NCBI GenBank assembly: GCA_025786725.1
Contig: JAHLTZ010000039.1
Span: 117,186-181,185 of the forward strand
Direction: 5' to 3'
Origin: Syncephalis fuscata
Lineage: Eukaryota; Zoopagomycota; Zoopagomycetes; Zoopagales; Piptocephalidaceae
Length of the DNA: 64,000 nt
Shown: positions 1 through 12,820 of the stretch, one piece after another
Numbering within the stretch: position 1 is the first letter of the stretch
Layout: each line of letters opens with the position of its first letter
Notes under the pieces: generated by a model
What the model was told of the DNA's origin: nothing
Seen by the model: the letters and a program-made list of their open reading frames with translations, nothing else
The model's database searches: none
Translations under genes and position numbers: made by a program

Positions 1-345
1 ATGCAAAATGAATATACAGCGTTAAGTAAAAGTATAAATGAATACATTTATTTAATAATAGACATTATACAGTGTACATTTGTAAATATATAAATTATAC
101 AACTATATAACTAGCTATGTTAATTGACCAGCTATACTGCTAATTATATTACTAAATATTTAGTACACATTGTAAAAAATTTATAAAAAAATTATATACG
201 ATATATGAGTAAATACATAACTAACGAGCAATATAAGTATGGATATAAACAATTATTTAATGTAGTATAAAATGGGAAATTAAAAAAATCGACAGTCGCT
301 AAATTTAATTTTATTAATTTTATTTAATAAATAAAATCTATCGTA
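1..345. other. AT-rich non-coding stretch
   Basis: Very AT-rich sequence with stops in all frames. I see no gene, RNA or repeat here. It is probably the 5' flank or decayed end of the MULE relic that follows. Confidence 0.4.
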
Positions 346-1721
346 ATGTCTACTAAACTATTTAAAAAAGCTATATTTAACAGTATTAAAAAACTGAGAG
401 CCGCTATTGACAAGTTTAAGCTTGTTAACAGTTGCAATTTTAATAGAAAAATAGTGATTCAACAAGATTACAACTTATTTGTCCTCATGAAGACCGTTCC
501 AGCAACAAATGCCAGTTTGTTTTAACTGCCAAAAAGCGGAAAATCGGCTTATTAAAAATTGTTTAATGCAATATTAAACATTTTAATGGTTGTTTATATG
601 ATTCTGGTAATGATACTATTAAATCTATTATTAAATATATTACAAGTGGTGTCGCTATATTCTCAAATGTAAAATCAACAGATGTACGAATAAAAGTATC
701 AAATTATGTACACATTTAATTATTTAATATACAATAACAATTGCAATAGCTTAATAGATGCTATTATTTCTTACTACAAAGCTTGTTCTGCTCTTAATTT
801 AATGGAAAAGAATAATATTAACAGCAATATTAATTCTTTTTCATTTATTAAATATTACTTTATCAAATTTGAACATTTTAATCCGGATTCTGTTCAGCAC
901 TTCTTGCAAAACCAGTCTGGTAATTTTGAAAATGCATTTTTATGTCATTTATCATTTATTAAAGCTTGCCAGTATACCCGTAAAGTACTGGTAATTGATG
1001 GTTGCCATTTAAGGTTTTCTTATGGCGGTGTTGCTGTTGCTGCCGTTGTTAAAGATGGAAATAATAATATTTTACCTTTGGTTGTTGCTATAGTATTTCA
1101 TAAAAATGAAAACAACTGGGTCTATTTCCTTAAACGTTTAGCAGATTCAGTACCTGAATTAAGTATTCACAAGCTCAAGGATTGTTAACTAATAATAGCT
1201 ATTTTTTGTATAAATCAACATTAACTGACATCAATAACTATATAGTTGATGATTATTCTGATACCAAATTTCAAATTAAAACTACTAATTTTGAAGAATT
1301 GTGGTTTTTTATTAAATGAGTTTATTAATAAATCTTACACCATTGATTATTCAAACAAATTATATGCTCCAGAAATTTGCCTGGTTGAAATAGAGTCAAT
1401 TACTGCGGATATTTTGTGTTTGCCACCGAAAATAACGAAGAAAACCGGTAGACCGAGAGTTAAAAGAATTAGATGTTATAGTAAAGCTTTGCAGACCACC
1501 AACGATATACTTGTCGCAACTGTAGCTCAAAAGGACACAATACAAGAACATGCGCTGTAAACACTAGCATGAATAACATTGAAACAAACATCTTTATTGA
1601 AAAGCAAATACAAACTACTAATGAAACAGCTATAAAGAAAAGAGAGCGTGTTATTAAAAAATGTTTAATTTGTGGTAAACGTCATTACAAGAAAACAAAG
1701 TGTGGAGCAAACAAAAAATAA
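346..1721 (+). pseudogene. Decayed MULE-type transposase
   Basis: Pieces of a Mutator-like transposase lie in order but in different frames. The first piece is at 346-570: a small ORF from 346 stops at 525, and another frame there reads a zinc-finger-like N-terminal segment (CPHEDRSSNKCQF, about 480-518). At 706-1188 is the DDE/MULE core, with VLVIDGCHLR, then YGG, then NNNILPLVVAIV and the W-x-YFLKRL pattern. At 1246-1560 is the C-terminal linker, with the family-typical PP..KKTGRPRVKR signature. In a different frame, at 1662-1721, is a terminal zinc knuckle (C-x2-C-x3-H-x5-C). At least three frame changes and several stops separate these pieces, so no functional transposase can be made. In intact elements a SWIM finger usually sits in the C-terminal half; it is not visible here. 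Family assignment is by motif order. Confidence 0.75.
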
Positions 1722-2118
1722 TTTTATTAATAAATAGTTTTAATCAATTTTAAAAAAGAAAAATTTATTATAGTGAAATTAAAAAACAGTGTATTTCTTA
1801 ATTTCCTTAAATTAAAAGTTATATTTATTTTATAAAAAATAGAAAAAAGTAAAATTAGAAATTTAAAAAGTATTTTTGTAATTAAAAGCAAAAAACAGTG
1901 TATTTTCCAAAATTGCCCTGTTAACTATATAGAATTTTATGTAAAAACTATACACCAATTAATGATCACCACTCATATTTCTCTTTTACTACACACATAT
2001 TTACTACTTTTTATTACTCACTTGATAGGTAATTTGTATAAAATACTATATTCAATACAGACTGACACAATAACCATACGGTCATATAACTATATGTTAA
2101 TAGTAACATTTCACCACT
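1722..2118. other. Intergenic, no gene seen
   Basis: AT-rich spacer between the transposase relic and the next gene. It contains only short open frames without recognisable domains. It would hold the promoter and leader of the gene that starts at 2119, but no specific element can be named. Confidence 0.4.
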
Positions 2119-4835
2119 ATGGCAACAATATCTTGGGCAACAACACTGCCACCGCCACATTTTAGTAATAATGCCGGGCCAGTACCTACATGGTCATTGG
2201 GTGATGGTGTACGGCAAATGGACATGGAATTCGATAATCTTAATGGAACAAGCTCTAAAGTAGCTACAAATAATGGTAAGCAACTGGAAAATAGATAAGA
2301 GTCGCGCAATGTCAATGTGTTGACGCGTCATACGCTATTATTTATGATGATAATGGTTGTTTATTACTTAGGCGTCAATCCAACTAATACAGCTACAAAG
2401 CATCACAGCATGTCGCAATTTAATGATAAAAGTGTTATGCATCCACTTATTGGCCATACAGCCTTGATGGAAATGGATCAAGAATTCACAACATTAACTG
2501 GTGCATGGCCCAAACAGAAAGCAAACACACTGCCACAGCGGGATATGCTCACCACAAATAAACTAGCTGGTAAAACTTTGAAGGAAAAACTAGTATCGGA
2601 TAAAGAAGCGCAGGATATTGATAAACAGTTACGAGAGATCCTTGAAAGTAACTCAGCAATTAAGGATTTTTATGCTGATATTGATGCACAAGCAGTAAGT
2701 TGTAATTATTAATTAACGTATATTCAATACATAGATTAAGTAAAATATTAACACGTACTATAGGAACAGCAAATTGAACAGATGGATCATGATACAATGT
2801 CATTGCCAGATGAGTTATCGAATATATTAAATGATGATATCATAAATGTCAATGATTTTAATTCACCTAATACTCGATCCATACCAACTATCCAAACAAA
2901 TCAATTATTTGAACAAAATCCTGCAAATTTGCTAATGCTGTCATCGCTGAGAGGCAAAATAAAGCCAGAAGAATGGATGTCAAACTTTGAAAATATGACA
3001 ACAATTCAAATGGATCCTGTAACACAGCTTCGATCCACAGCATCAATGCCATTTCAACGTAATAGAAATGATCGTGAACGAAGAAGAGATGAACGAGAAA
3101 AGACGCAGCAACAACAACAGCAGCGGTGGCCTATAAATAAGCCTCATTATCCAACGCGCGTTTTGCGCAACACAATACCAGCACGATTGCCGACCATTGA
3201 AGAAAGTTTATTAATGACATCAGCTAAAGTAAATAGAAATGAGAAAAAGCCAATGAATCCAACTATTACAGGTTTGCCAGATGTGTAAGCAATACAGACA
3301 AATATATTATTATTATTATTAAATTTATTGTTGCTGTTGTTAGGTATACAGTCACTACGTCGGTACCAGTTAGCACACCTTTAATTAATATTACAGCCAT
3401 GAATGAAACAATCGATGAGACAGCTTTACCTCAATACCCGCACATTGTTAATTTGCCATATCAAGGAAATGCAAAACGTAAGTGCTATTTAAAAAATTAT
3501 ATAAATACATACCCATTGTTATTTGTAGAGATTTTAAAAGCATTAAAAGCATTGCACCAACAGTTGTATGAAATGCAAAAAAGGTATACTACAGTTGTAG
3601 CTAGAAATAGCGAATTAGAGAAACAGTTAACGGCAGCTTTATCCAAACTGTCCATGTCATCGACGGCAATTCAGCAGCAACAACAAGAAAAGCATACTGA
3701 TGAAAAGAAACTATTTAAAAAAATGACGACACTTCAAACACAGTTAGAAACAGCAGAATTAAACGCTAGTAAACAGGCACAACGGTCACAACAATATAAA
3801 GCATGTGCGCTAAAACTACGCGATGAGTTGTTACAATTGCGTCGAAAGGTTGTCGACACCGAACAGCGTAATTCAGCCCAGCGTAGAGAAATGGATCGTA
3901 TCAATAACCAACTTGAGTCGTCTACACAACAACTTGGCAAATATCGCATGCAAGTAAGAACGCTAGAACAATCATTGGCCACATTAAAGCAACAGAATGA
4001 ACATAAAACAGGAGAAGCCAATAAACAACATCCTACGACGCTTACAACAAAATCAGCACTACTTTCCGGTAAGTAATAATAATAATTATTATTATTATAT
4101 GCAATACAGTAGTTGTGTATTGATGCTAACTAGTAGTAGATCGATCGATTAGAGAGCAAGCAGCAATGGCAACCGAAGCATTAACGGAGGCTAGAGAAGA
4201 ATGTCGCCGCTTACAACGCCAATTAGAATACGCCGGCTATCGAATAAGAGAAGTGGAAGAGAAAGAAATGCAGCTGTCAAAGCATCCAAACAAACTTCTT
4301 ATGTCAAACCAATGGTAAGTTAATCAATATCGGCATATCTATGACCCATTATTTAAACGATAATAGTACAAAACAAGCGATTCAAACGTAACAGTACCCA
4401 CAAACACTACTACTACCGCCACTGCGGTGTTGCACCCACCATTATGGCCAAAGTATTACCACCAGCAATGCCAGTCGCTACAAGAGATGCTAATACAGCT
4501 CGTGGTAAGTGATTTGTACTAAATGATATCAATGTGGCAATATTTAATGATTAATAAATAAATGGCCTATTAGAGGTGGCAGATAAAGATAAAAATGATC
4601 ATTTTAAAAGGTAAGCTATTATAAAATTGATAAATTGATTAACTTTAATTAATTAATATAATATTTATTAGACAATATCAAGAATTGTTACACCAATTTG
4701 AAAATATGCCACCAGGTGCACAGCATGCTTCACAAACAAGGTGGCTATTACAGCAACTACGTGATACTATTAATACAATGCAAACAAAGGTAAATAGTAA
4801 TATATTTACAGTATAGTATTAACTAATAGGCTTAA
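2119..4835 (+). CDS. Uncharacterised coiled-coil protein, multi-exon
   Basis: ATG at 2119 opens an exon ending at a GTAAGC donor near 2276. Further coding exons follow at about 2372-2695, 2764-3285, 3345-3479, 3531-4068, 4140-4313 and 4367-4503, with short exons near 4575-4610 and 4671-4789. A last short exon gives a stop at 4833-4835. Introns are short with GTAAG-type donors and TAG acceptors. The N-terminal half is low-complexity and polar, with a charged Arg/Glu run followed by a Gln run (about 3090-3125). The exon at 3531-4068 is a long heptad-type coiled coil rich in Leu, Gln, Glu and Lys, and the exon after 4140 continues it. No enzymatic motif is visible. A cytoskeletal, centrosomal or vesicle-tethering scaffold would be typical for such a protein, but that is a guess. 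Exon borders are hand-read and those after 4313 are the least certain. Confidence 0.6.
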
Positions 4836-5084
4836 AGACTTTTTAGACATAATGATACTGTTCTTTAACGAATGTATATTTAATAAAACTATTTATTAAT
4901 TTAAGATTTTAGTACCAAAAGTATTGCTTAAAGAAAACTGATTTATTTTTAATCCTATTATTGCAGAATATATAATTACATAAACTGCTCTTTCAATTTT
5001 ATACTACTTCAAATTATAGAAAAAACTATTTTTTTATTCTATATATACTAGCAAAAAAACAATACGATTCTATGACCGCATAAT

Positions 5085-8000
5085 TCATAGTTTTGCTTTT
5101 GAAGGTGCTTCTTCGAGAACAAGCGAAGTATCCGCCTCTTCCACTTGCTCTTTACTTGAAGATGCTACACTCATAGTGGTAGTATCTTTACCACTTTTCT
5201 CAGCCCGACCAGTCCATCCGGAAATACCTGTCAGTTCAGCAAGTCGAAGCACCCGTGAACTAACTATATACTCATAAATATATTATTGATCAGCTATTAT
5301 TGATCATATATATATAGTTGAGAGTGGCTACTTACCGGTAGCATTGTCACGTCTGTTTTTACCCTCACGTCTAAATTGCCCAATACGCTCTACCAGTGAC
5401 CAGAGACGGCCCTCAGGCAGTATACTGCCATCAGCCTGTCGTGCCGGTACATAAAGCGGATGGAGAGCAATACGTGTCGGGTCTTGGGGTGAAAGTATAT
5501 CACGTCGACTAAGCATAACGTTCTCGGTATTCAGTCGATAAAAGGCGTTCTTTAGTGTTTCTTGATTAACGGCCTCCATATAACTTATATCGCCTATGAC
5601 CGAGTCAGTTTACTATCTATTCGTTCATCGACTTACCTTGATAATAGAGTGTACGTCCAAATCCTTGGGCCTTTTTAAGAAATACTCGCTCTTCCACCCA
5701 GACTACACCATCTTCTTCAATAACCCCAGCCGGTAATTGTGCCGTAGTAGATGCCGGTGCACCAATCGTCGAATGAAGTAACCCCTGAGCATCCGTGCCC
5801 GGTGTCACCATAGCCACAATAAGTAGACTGACCGCTAATAGATATATATATATATATAAAATACAATGTTTAATAATACCAAATAATTTGTATCCACTTA
5901 CCAGCTAACCAGTAAGTTTCAATAAATGGCCAAATCAAGAAACAGTAAAAATCTAATATTCAGTATAATTAGCATTATTTATTTACCTATTCATACTATT
6001 CATACCGTAGTTTCACGACCAATACTGCGTTCTATATCAGACAATCCAACATATTCATCTTCAACTGAAATAACATTCATTTGCTAAATAATAACCATAA
6101 ATATACCATTTTCATCATGTATCGTTTATATTACCTCCATCGATATCAATGTCTCTTCCAAATTCTCTTCAACTGTACCAGGTTGATAAATAAATTCACC
6201 TTTCAATAGACGAGATAAAAAGGCGGTATTATCAATAGTACTTGTTGATGGATTCGCTGCGCTGATTTAATACCACCATCTTGATTTGTACATACATCGA
6301 TGCTGATGCAATAGCTATTTACTAATTAATTAATCATCATTAAATACAAATAACACTTACCTTCTGGTATAAATAAGTGAATGACCTAATTAGATGTTGT
6401 AAATCAATAACATTATTAATCATATAAATATGAATATTATTTATTAAAGACATACCTGATTACGGAAGAAGCTTAGTTCAAAGCGCTGTTGTGTATAGAA
6501 TATTGGTTCTAGAATATCTTTATCCTTGCGTACACTGATCAGTTCACGCATTACTTGAACAGCACTATTATATATCATATATTATATATTATATATTATA
6601 TATTGGCATTACACTTACCGATCAACAATATCACCCGTAGACATATTACCGAAATAGGCAACCCGTCCACCTTTACGTATAATGGCTCGTCTTAACCAAT
6701 TTACTCGGCGAATTAACTAAATATTAATTAATACTATGTAAATACATATAATGATTTGTTAACTTACTTCACTTCGACCTACTCCCTATCCATTATTAAT
6801 ATAATTAGTTAGATAATGAGTAAATGAATAGATAAATATAATATGTACTTACTCGTCCACGCAAGGTCAATATAACCGTTCCAACTATATATTATATTAA
6901 TACTAGGCAATACAACTAACAAAACTGTACAATTGAATTACCTAAAGCTGTGGGCATAATAACTGAGCAACCATTCTATTTAAATAAATTAATACACGTT
7001 ATTATAATAAATAATATATACTTGCAATATCTGACAATACGCTATAATAATTATAATAGTATTAATATTTAGTGTTATGTTTAACATGTTGTTAATAACC
7101 AACCGATACCCAAGAGATCGTAATAAAGTTCTTTATCGTCCTTTTGTTTAGGATCAAATGGTCTAATAATATTTGTTTTTAGATAACCGTTCATTAGAAA
7201 GAGTAAATACTTACGCTCGACGAATAGACTGTTCATTAATATACTCATTAAGTGAGAATGGTTTAGCAAACCTCACTAATATTACAATTAGTTACTAAAT
7301 ACTATACATTTGTTCTATATGGATATATAGATATATATATATTAGTTGATTTACCGTCTACACGTCCCCATTTTAATTGTAACAACTTGGTACTATTAAA
7401 CACTCCCTGTAGTGATTCTTTCTTTTTTGGTTGACCAAGTAATTCATGTGCATAAGTCTCTGTCTCAATTACCTACAAATATATGTATTAGAGAATGATA
7501 TAGTATGTATATATATATATATATACTTACACGATCATAGCCAATACTCATAGGTACAATAACACAATCACTAGTACGACCACTTTGCAATCCTTCAAGA
7601 ATTAATTTTAATATACCAAACTTTGGTTGTAATAATTTGCCTATATTATATATTGTATATAGTGTATATATATTAGTATATTATAATCAATGATTAATCA
7701 TGCTATTTACCCGTTCTACTACGGGTACCCTCAATAAAGCATTCAATATTATGTCCTTTTTCTAATAGTGTCTATTTACAAGTTATATATATAATACATA
7801 ATGAGTTAGTCCAGTTAATATCTTACTATAATAGTCTACCTCGATATATTCACGGGCCAGTTCTGTGTACATCAAATCACTGTCCCATGACCGACGAATA
7901 AAGAAAGCACCACCATGACGTAGAATATTACCAAGAATAGGCATATCCAAATTATCACCGGCCGCAATATGCGGTAACGCCAATCCCAAGCGATAAAAGA

Positions 8001-9254
8001 CATAGGAAATAAGTAAATAATCTACGTGAGATTTATGGCATGGTAGAATAATTAAGGATTGTCGATTCTGTTGTGCTTTAATAGCATGTCGGCGTAACTA
8101 TATACACGCATAAACTAATTGAATATACTACAAAGTACCACTTACTTCTAATAGCTCACTCTCCTTAATATGAATACCTTGATGATACAATCGTACAAAA
8201 ATGTTATTCACTGTAAAGACAAATGCCCTATACATATTCATTAATGACTAATAGATGCTGATGATTAGATAGATCGTACCGAATAAGACGCTGACTGCTA
8301 AAATCGGCAAACATTTTATCGGCCATATTACGCACTACTACTTCTAGTTCACGTTCCAATCTTACTTCACGTTCTACAATCTTTGTCACAGAAGGTTGGG
8401 CGTGGAGTTGTATGGCTTGTTTTCCCGACAAATACTTTATTGTATTACGTACTATATATTGGTTATTACACTAATCACTTGGTACTATATACATATGGCT
8501 AATAACATACCTCGATCACTACTTAATACGGCCTTTTTAATATCTTTGGTATAATTAGGATATAGAATACGTGCACCAATATAGTCTCGATAACTACGCC
8601 ATCCCTTTACAAATAATAACAATTAGATTATTAATTGCAATAGTATGTATATAAGTATTCATATTACTTACAGCGCCTAAATAGAATGCAGTTGATTCTG
8701 AAGTAAGTCGAATCATAAAATTAACAGGATTGGCTCGAAAATGACCCAAATCTTTGCCCTTACTAGTTCATAGTTCATTAGTTAGTTAATTAATTACTTA
8801 ATTAAATTGGTTTTCTATAGTATTTACATTAAGTTTTCTAAAAATTCTTCTTCATCCCCGGTTTTATCGCCATTTTCCCCATTTAAATTGACTTCATTAT
8901 ATGAATTAGAATGAGCCTCTGTAGAGTCCTGATGTGATACATCAAGCTTTGATGGTCGCAGTACCACTTCACTTTGGAATTGGCCTAGACGACGAGCATC
9001 GCCTACACTTTCACCTTCGGGACAAATATCTGGAGCAGTATGGACGGGTAAGATGTCACTATAGTGTCCTGTGCGGACGAATTGGTCGTTTCGTCGATAT
9101 CATCCGCTATGACTTGCTTCCACGCTTCTTCGGCGCTATTACTCGGCTTAGAAGGTGTGTTATTACGTGGCGCATTGTTTTGTGGACTCAACAAGCCGTC
9201 ATTGCTTCGGCGATTCTCGGAGCCAAATGGATTATTGTTAGAGGAATTCGACAT
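5085..9254 (-). CDS. Glycerol-3-phosphate / DHAP O-acyltransferase (PlsB-like)
   Basis: The product would acylate the sn-1 position of glycerol-3-phosphate (or dihydroxyacetone phosphate) with acyl-CoA, the first step of phospholipid and triacylglycerol synthesis. Acyltransferase blocks appear in order: CHKSHVDYLL (H-x4-D motif, near 8040), then IAAGDNLDMPILG and GGAFFIRRS (7900-7980), then FIEGTRSRTGKLLQPKFG (7620-7760), then VIVPMSIGYDRV (7530-7590). Arrangement and spacing fit the mitochondrial GPAT/DHAPAT branch and fungal PlsB-like proteins. Start is the ATG at 9252-9254, followed by a Ser/Asn-rich N terminus; the stop is at 5085-5087. About 16 or more small exons are separated by 45-70-base introns, with donors seen as CTTAC on the plus strand. 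The C-terminal third includes a hydrophobic segment near 5800-5920. Whether the substrate is G3P or DHAP cannot be decided from sequence. Confidence 0.9.
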
Positions 9255-9285
9255 TGTAATAATAAACGAGACGGCAATAGATACG

Positions 9286-9305
9286 CACACACACACACAC
9301 ACACA
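9286..9305. repeat. (CA)n microsatellite
   Basis: About ten CA units just upstream of the acyltransferase start codon, in its presumed 5' leader or promoter. The 9255-9648 spacer otherwise holds no gene. Confidence 0.9.
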
Positions 9306-9648
9306 ACACAGCAAAGCAAATAGAGCAAGGCCAGTATTGTATGCCTACGTTAATATTGGTTCGTTCACTAAACAGCAGTAGCACTACTACTAATAGAGTT
9401 AAGAAAGAAGAGGGAAAGAAGTGAAACGAAATGCAATTTGAGGATAAACGATAGTGACGGTGATAATAAAAGTTGCCATGTTTAGTACTAAAATCTAACA
9501 CCAGATGTTTAGCGGCATTTCTAATTAATAAGTATTGAAGGTCATTAATGTTTACTTTCACACACATTTATTAATATTCTATACCATTTGTTTATTTAAA
9601 TAAAATGTTTATTTGTACATTATATTTATTATAGTTATCTATACTAAA

Positions 9649-11640
9649 TTAACGCAGAAATAAAATACCAACAAGTACAAAAAGCATTAAACCACTACAT
9701 CCAACAAGAATGAGTCGTGTCCAGATGGATGGCCGTGTCGTAACTATTGGCATTACTAGCTGAAGAACATGTTGGCCGTCCAGACCATAGACTGGCGCGG
9801 CATTTAATAAACCAATAGCTGCAGAAAATGCTATTAAATACCTATATATTTGCAGCTATTAATACTTCATAGCTGAAATAGTATCTAATTACCTAATAAA
9901 TAATTCAGGTAGTTCAGGTAGTGTTGTAGGCCATGAATAGAACCAAGACCGCCAACGACCTACACGCAATTGATGGTAGAGTTGAATTGGTCTACCAATC
10001 CATACTACCCATGGATTATCTATTTTGCTATTATTGTTAGTATTACTATGTTCAAACCATAAAGGTGGCTCGTAATAAAGTTGTAGTAATTGCTCTTTAG
10101 CTGTTTCTACACGTGGAAAATAACAGATCTGATCACTTTGAGGACAAGGCTTTTTTTTGTTGCATAACGTTGTTTTTGGCAGTGCTTTGATTATTGGTAC
10201 GCATATTTCCTTAATAAATTGTATTAGTATTAGTATTATTAGCTAATTAGTTAGTTAATTACCGTATTATTGGTCGCTCCACTAAAGCACCAATGGATTT
10301 GATCATCTTTTGTTGGCTGATTAGATGATTTTGGCAGACAGCAATCGTTTGGTTCTAATATTGTCATTAGTTTATGACTTTTCAACTTTATCTATTACCT
10401 TTATACCACTTTTCTTTATTCCAGCAGTATCCAGTGGTCAACGATGTTGATTCAAGATATGATAAGTGTTGTGACCAACCATCAATACCATGTTCTAATG
10501 CAGTTTGGCCAATTTGAGTAATACGCGATCCTATTGGTAAAACTGAATACAGTGGAGATGTCTGTATAACATTAATCGGTGTTATTGGTATTGCTTATTA
10601 ACTCACTGTAGAAATGCTGGTGACTACTACGCCTGATGTTATCCGCTCCCATCCAAGCCATGGCCAGGGCAGATCAAGTAGACCAGTATATAGTAGTATG
10701 ATAGCAATAGCAACTAGTATCATATTATGCCATACACCACCAAGCATAATGCGTAATTGTGTCAATGTAGATGCTCGATTCAAAGCATGGCTATCAACGC
10801 GTACAAATGCTCCTGGATAAATAAACCAGAAAAATGCACCTATTTGATGAAGAGGAATACGCGCACTATTATTACGTATTAGTAGTAACCGCTGAATATC
10901 GATTATGACTTTACATACTTGATAGCTGCCAGTGCATGTCCCATTTCATGCCAAAGACTTGCCACACCAATAGCCATAAACTGGAGTGGAAGATGAGTCC
11001 AGGGTAAATTGACACCAGGTATCTATTAATAAATAGTAAATATTATAACTAAGTTAGTTTATTAATGGTAACTCACAGTGGCTACTAATAAGGCTGGATG
11101 TTGGCCAGTATTGTTGGAATTGGTGACTTTATGTTCGAGTTGTTGTATTAAACGAGTAGCTGTTATAAAACATACAATAACAGCTGCTGGCATTAGTAGA
11201 CTACCTACAACTATGCCAATATTAAACCACCATAGCCATCCTTGGGCTTGACAGCTGCCACCGCGATGATCCACTCGAGGCGATGCCCAGCGATATAAAA
11301 AGCTTGGTAGCTTAGTAGTTTCCCATTGAATACGACACCAATCGACAAATAGCGTGGTAGTATTTTTTTGAGTTAGTGTATAGGTACTATGTGACTCTTC
11401 TTCATCCGCTAATAGTAATTCAATAGCCTGGTTATCTGTATTCAAACGCATATCTTCATCTTCACTGGTCTATATTATTCATTAGTGTAGTCTATGTCAT
11501 TCATTTAACAAATAACTTACATTCCTAGACCACCAACGGCGTTCGCCTGTCCATCGCGGCATCCATAGAATACGCACCATACTATGAATTACCAACCATA
11601 ATAGCGTATAGCCACCTAACCAAACTGTCCATGTACTCAT
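9649..11640 (-). CDS. MBTPS2: Membrane-bound site-2 protease (S2P, M50 family)
   Basis: Intramembrane zinc metalloprotease of the SREBP-processing type. It cuts membrane-bound transcription factors within the bilayer after a first cut by another protease. Exon 1 (11640-11521) encodes 40 residues with a first membrane segment. Exon 2 (11469-11077) has a luminal loop and a second membrane segment. The next exon (about 11022-10919) carries HEMGHALAA, the HExxH zinc site. The following exon continues with GAFFWFIYPGAFVRVD, typical of S2P after the active site. The last exon holds LNAAPVYGLDGQ, supplying the third zinc ligand (the LDG motif), then a final membrane helix and a stop at 9649-9651. 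All key catalytic residues are present, so it looks functional. The MULE-like repeat begins only a few bases 5' of the start codon. A near-identical copy of exon 1 and most of exon 2 lies at 18126-18553. Confidence 0.9.
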
Positions 11641-11644
11641 GTTG

Positions 11645-12670
11645 TAACCATTTAATGTGATTTGGGTGTCAAATGATTAATTTAATAACATTCGCGCAAT
11701 TAGACTAGACAGTCGTTTTATTGAAGATGGAGACGGATGATGAAAAATATTAAATTATTAAATCATCACATTGTATTGTGATTTGGGGTCAAATGACAAA
11801 GTTTAGATGAAAGCTTAGTTTAAATGCGTGAATTACTATTGAACATAGAACTGAGTGGTAATGACATCAGTTATCAAATACTCATTATCATAGATTCAGT
11901 ATCCAGTATGCATATATTCAGTACACATATATCCTCTATTCATTTATATCACCTTCAATATGTCCCACACCATTATATATCATTCTATGGTATATTAGAC
12001 ACATTTTGTTGTTTATATACTGCGATATACTTCACTCATTCCGTTCATTGCATTATACGCACTATAACTTTAACATCGTTCATATGCTTTCTTACCTTAC
12101 ATTTACCATTCTATATATCATTCTATAATCGCCTAATCTTCCTTTATCCAAAATGTTTTATTTTTGTTCTAGATTTATTATTAACAAATGTCAACTGATT
12201 CCGCTCATTGATCATGCATATATGCTCAATAACTATAACATTGCTAATCTTGTTCAATATCGCATATTCATTATAATGTTTATCACTTTATTATATATTG
12301 CCTATACGCGGTTTATAGCCGTTGTCTATATGGCTCCAACTTTTTTATCAGTAAAATTAACTTATCACACTTAGTTTGTTCACTGAGTTATATTGATAGA
12401 ACAAATAATATGAATATAAACGGAGTTATGTTTTATTAAGATTATTTATAATAAACTAGATCATGTCAACTAGTCATGAATTTAATGTTAATCAAACAAA
12501 GTGACGGGTATACATAGTAATAACACATACTGTGATGATATATGCATACTGGACAATAGACCTACAATGATGAGTATTTGATGACTGATGTCACTCGCCA
12601 CCCATCATCATGTTCAATAAATTGGATGTTATTAAAAATAGTCATTTAATCCCAAATCATGTTAATAATA
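11645..12670. mobile_element. MULE-like non-autonomous repeat with inverted ends
   Basis: The left part (11650-11910, plus orientation) contains the motif string TCAAATGA..TTTAATAACATTCGCGCAATT, then ..ATTGAACAT.., then GACATCAG.TATCAAATACTCAT. The right part (12536-12666) is the same string inverted. The middle (11910-12370) is a diverged copy of the start of the 40.8 and 46.4 kb repeat blocks, sharing TGTCCCACAC, TAGACACATTTT and CATTATACGCACTATAAC-like words. No transposase reading frame remains. Inverted ends longer than 100 bases suggest a Mutator-like element. Exact borders and a target duplication could not be fixed. The open frames inside (11824-12374) carry no domain and are probably not genes. 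Confidence 0.5.
12536..12666 (-). repeat. Inverted copy of MULE-like terminal motif
   Basis: Its reverse complement reads closely like 46330-46440: TCAAATGACTA, then TAATAACATCCAAT, TATTGAACATGATGATGGGT and GAGTGACATCAGTCATCAAA. It lies just 3' of the decayed kinase gene on the minus strand, the same relative position as the 46.2-46.44 kb copy behind kinase copy 1. Confidence 0.75.
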
Positions 12671-12820
12671 AATAAATAACTTAATATTAGCATAAAACTA
12701 ATATAAATAAAAATCATCGCGTTGTACTAATTTCAATATTTATTTTAATATATGAATATTGAATGACACAAATTATTACAAAATGTTGCCTGTAATTATT
12801 CCATTAGCATATGTATCAAA

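Noticed and set aside
9064-9381. Plus-strand frames over the acyltransferase 5' end
   Set aside because: They are shadows of the first exon and the CA repeat; no domains.
11824-12374. Open frames in the MULE-like repeat as small membrane proteins
   Set aside because: Hydrophobic appearance comes from AT-rich codons; the related repeats at 40.8 and 46.4 kb do not keep the same frame.
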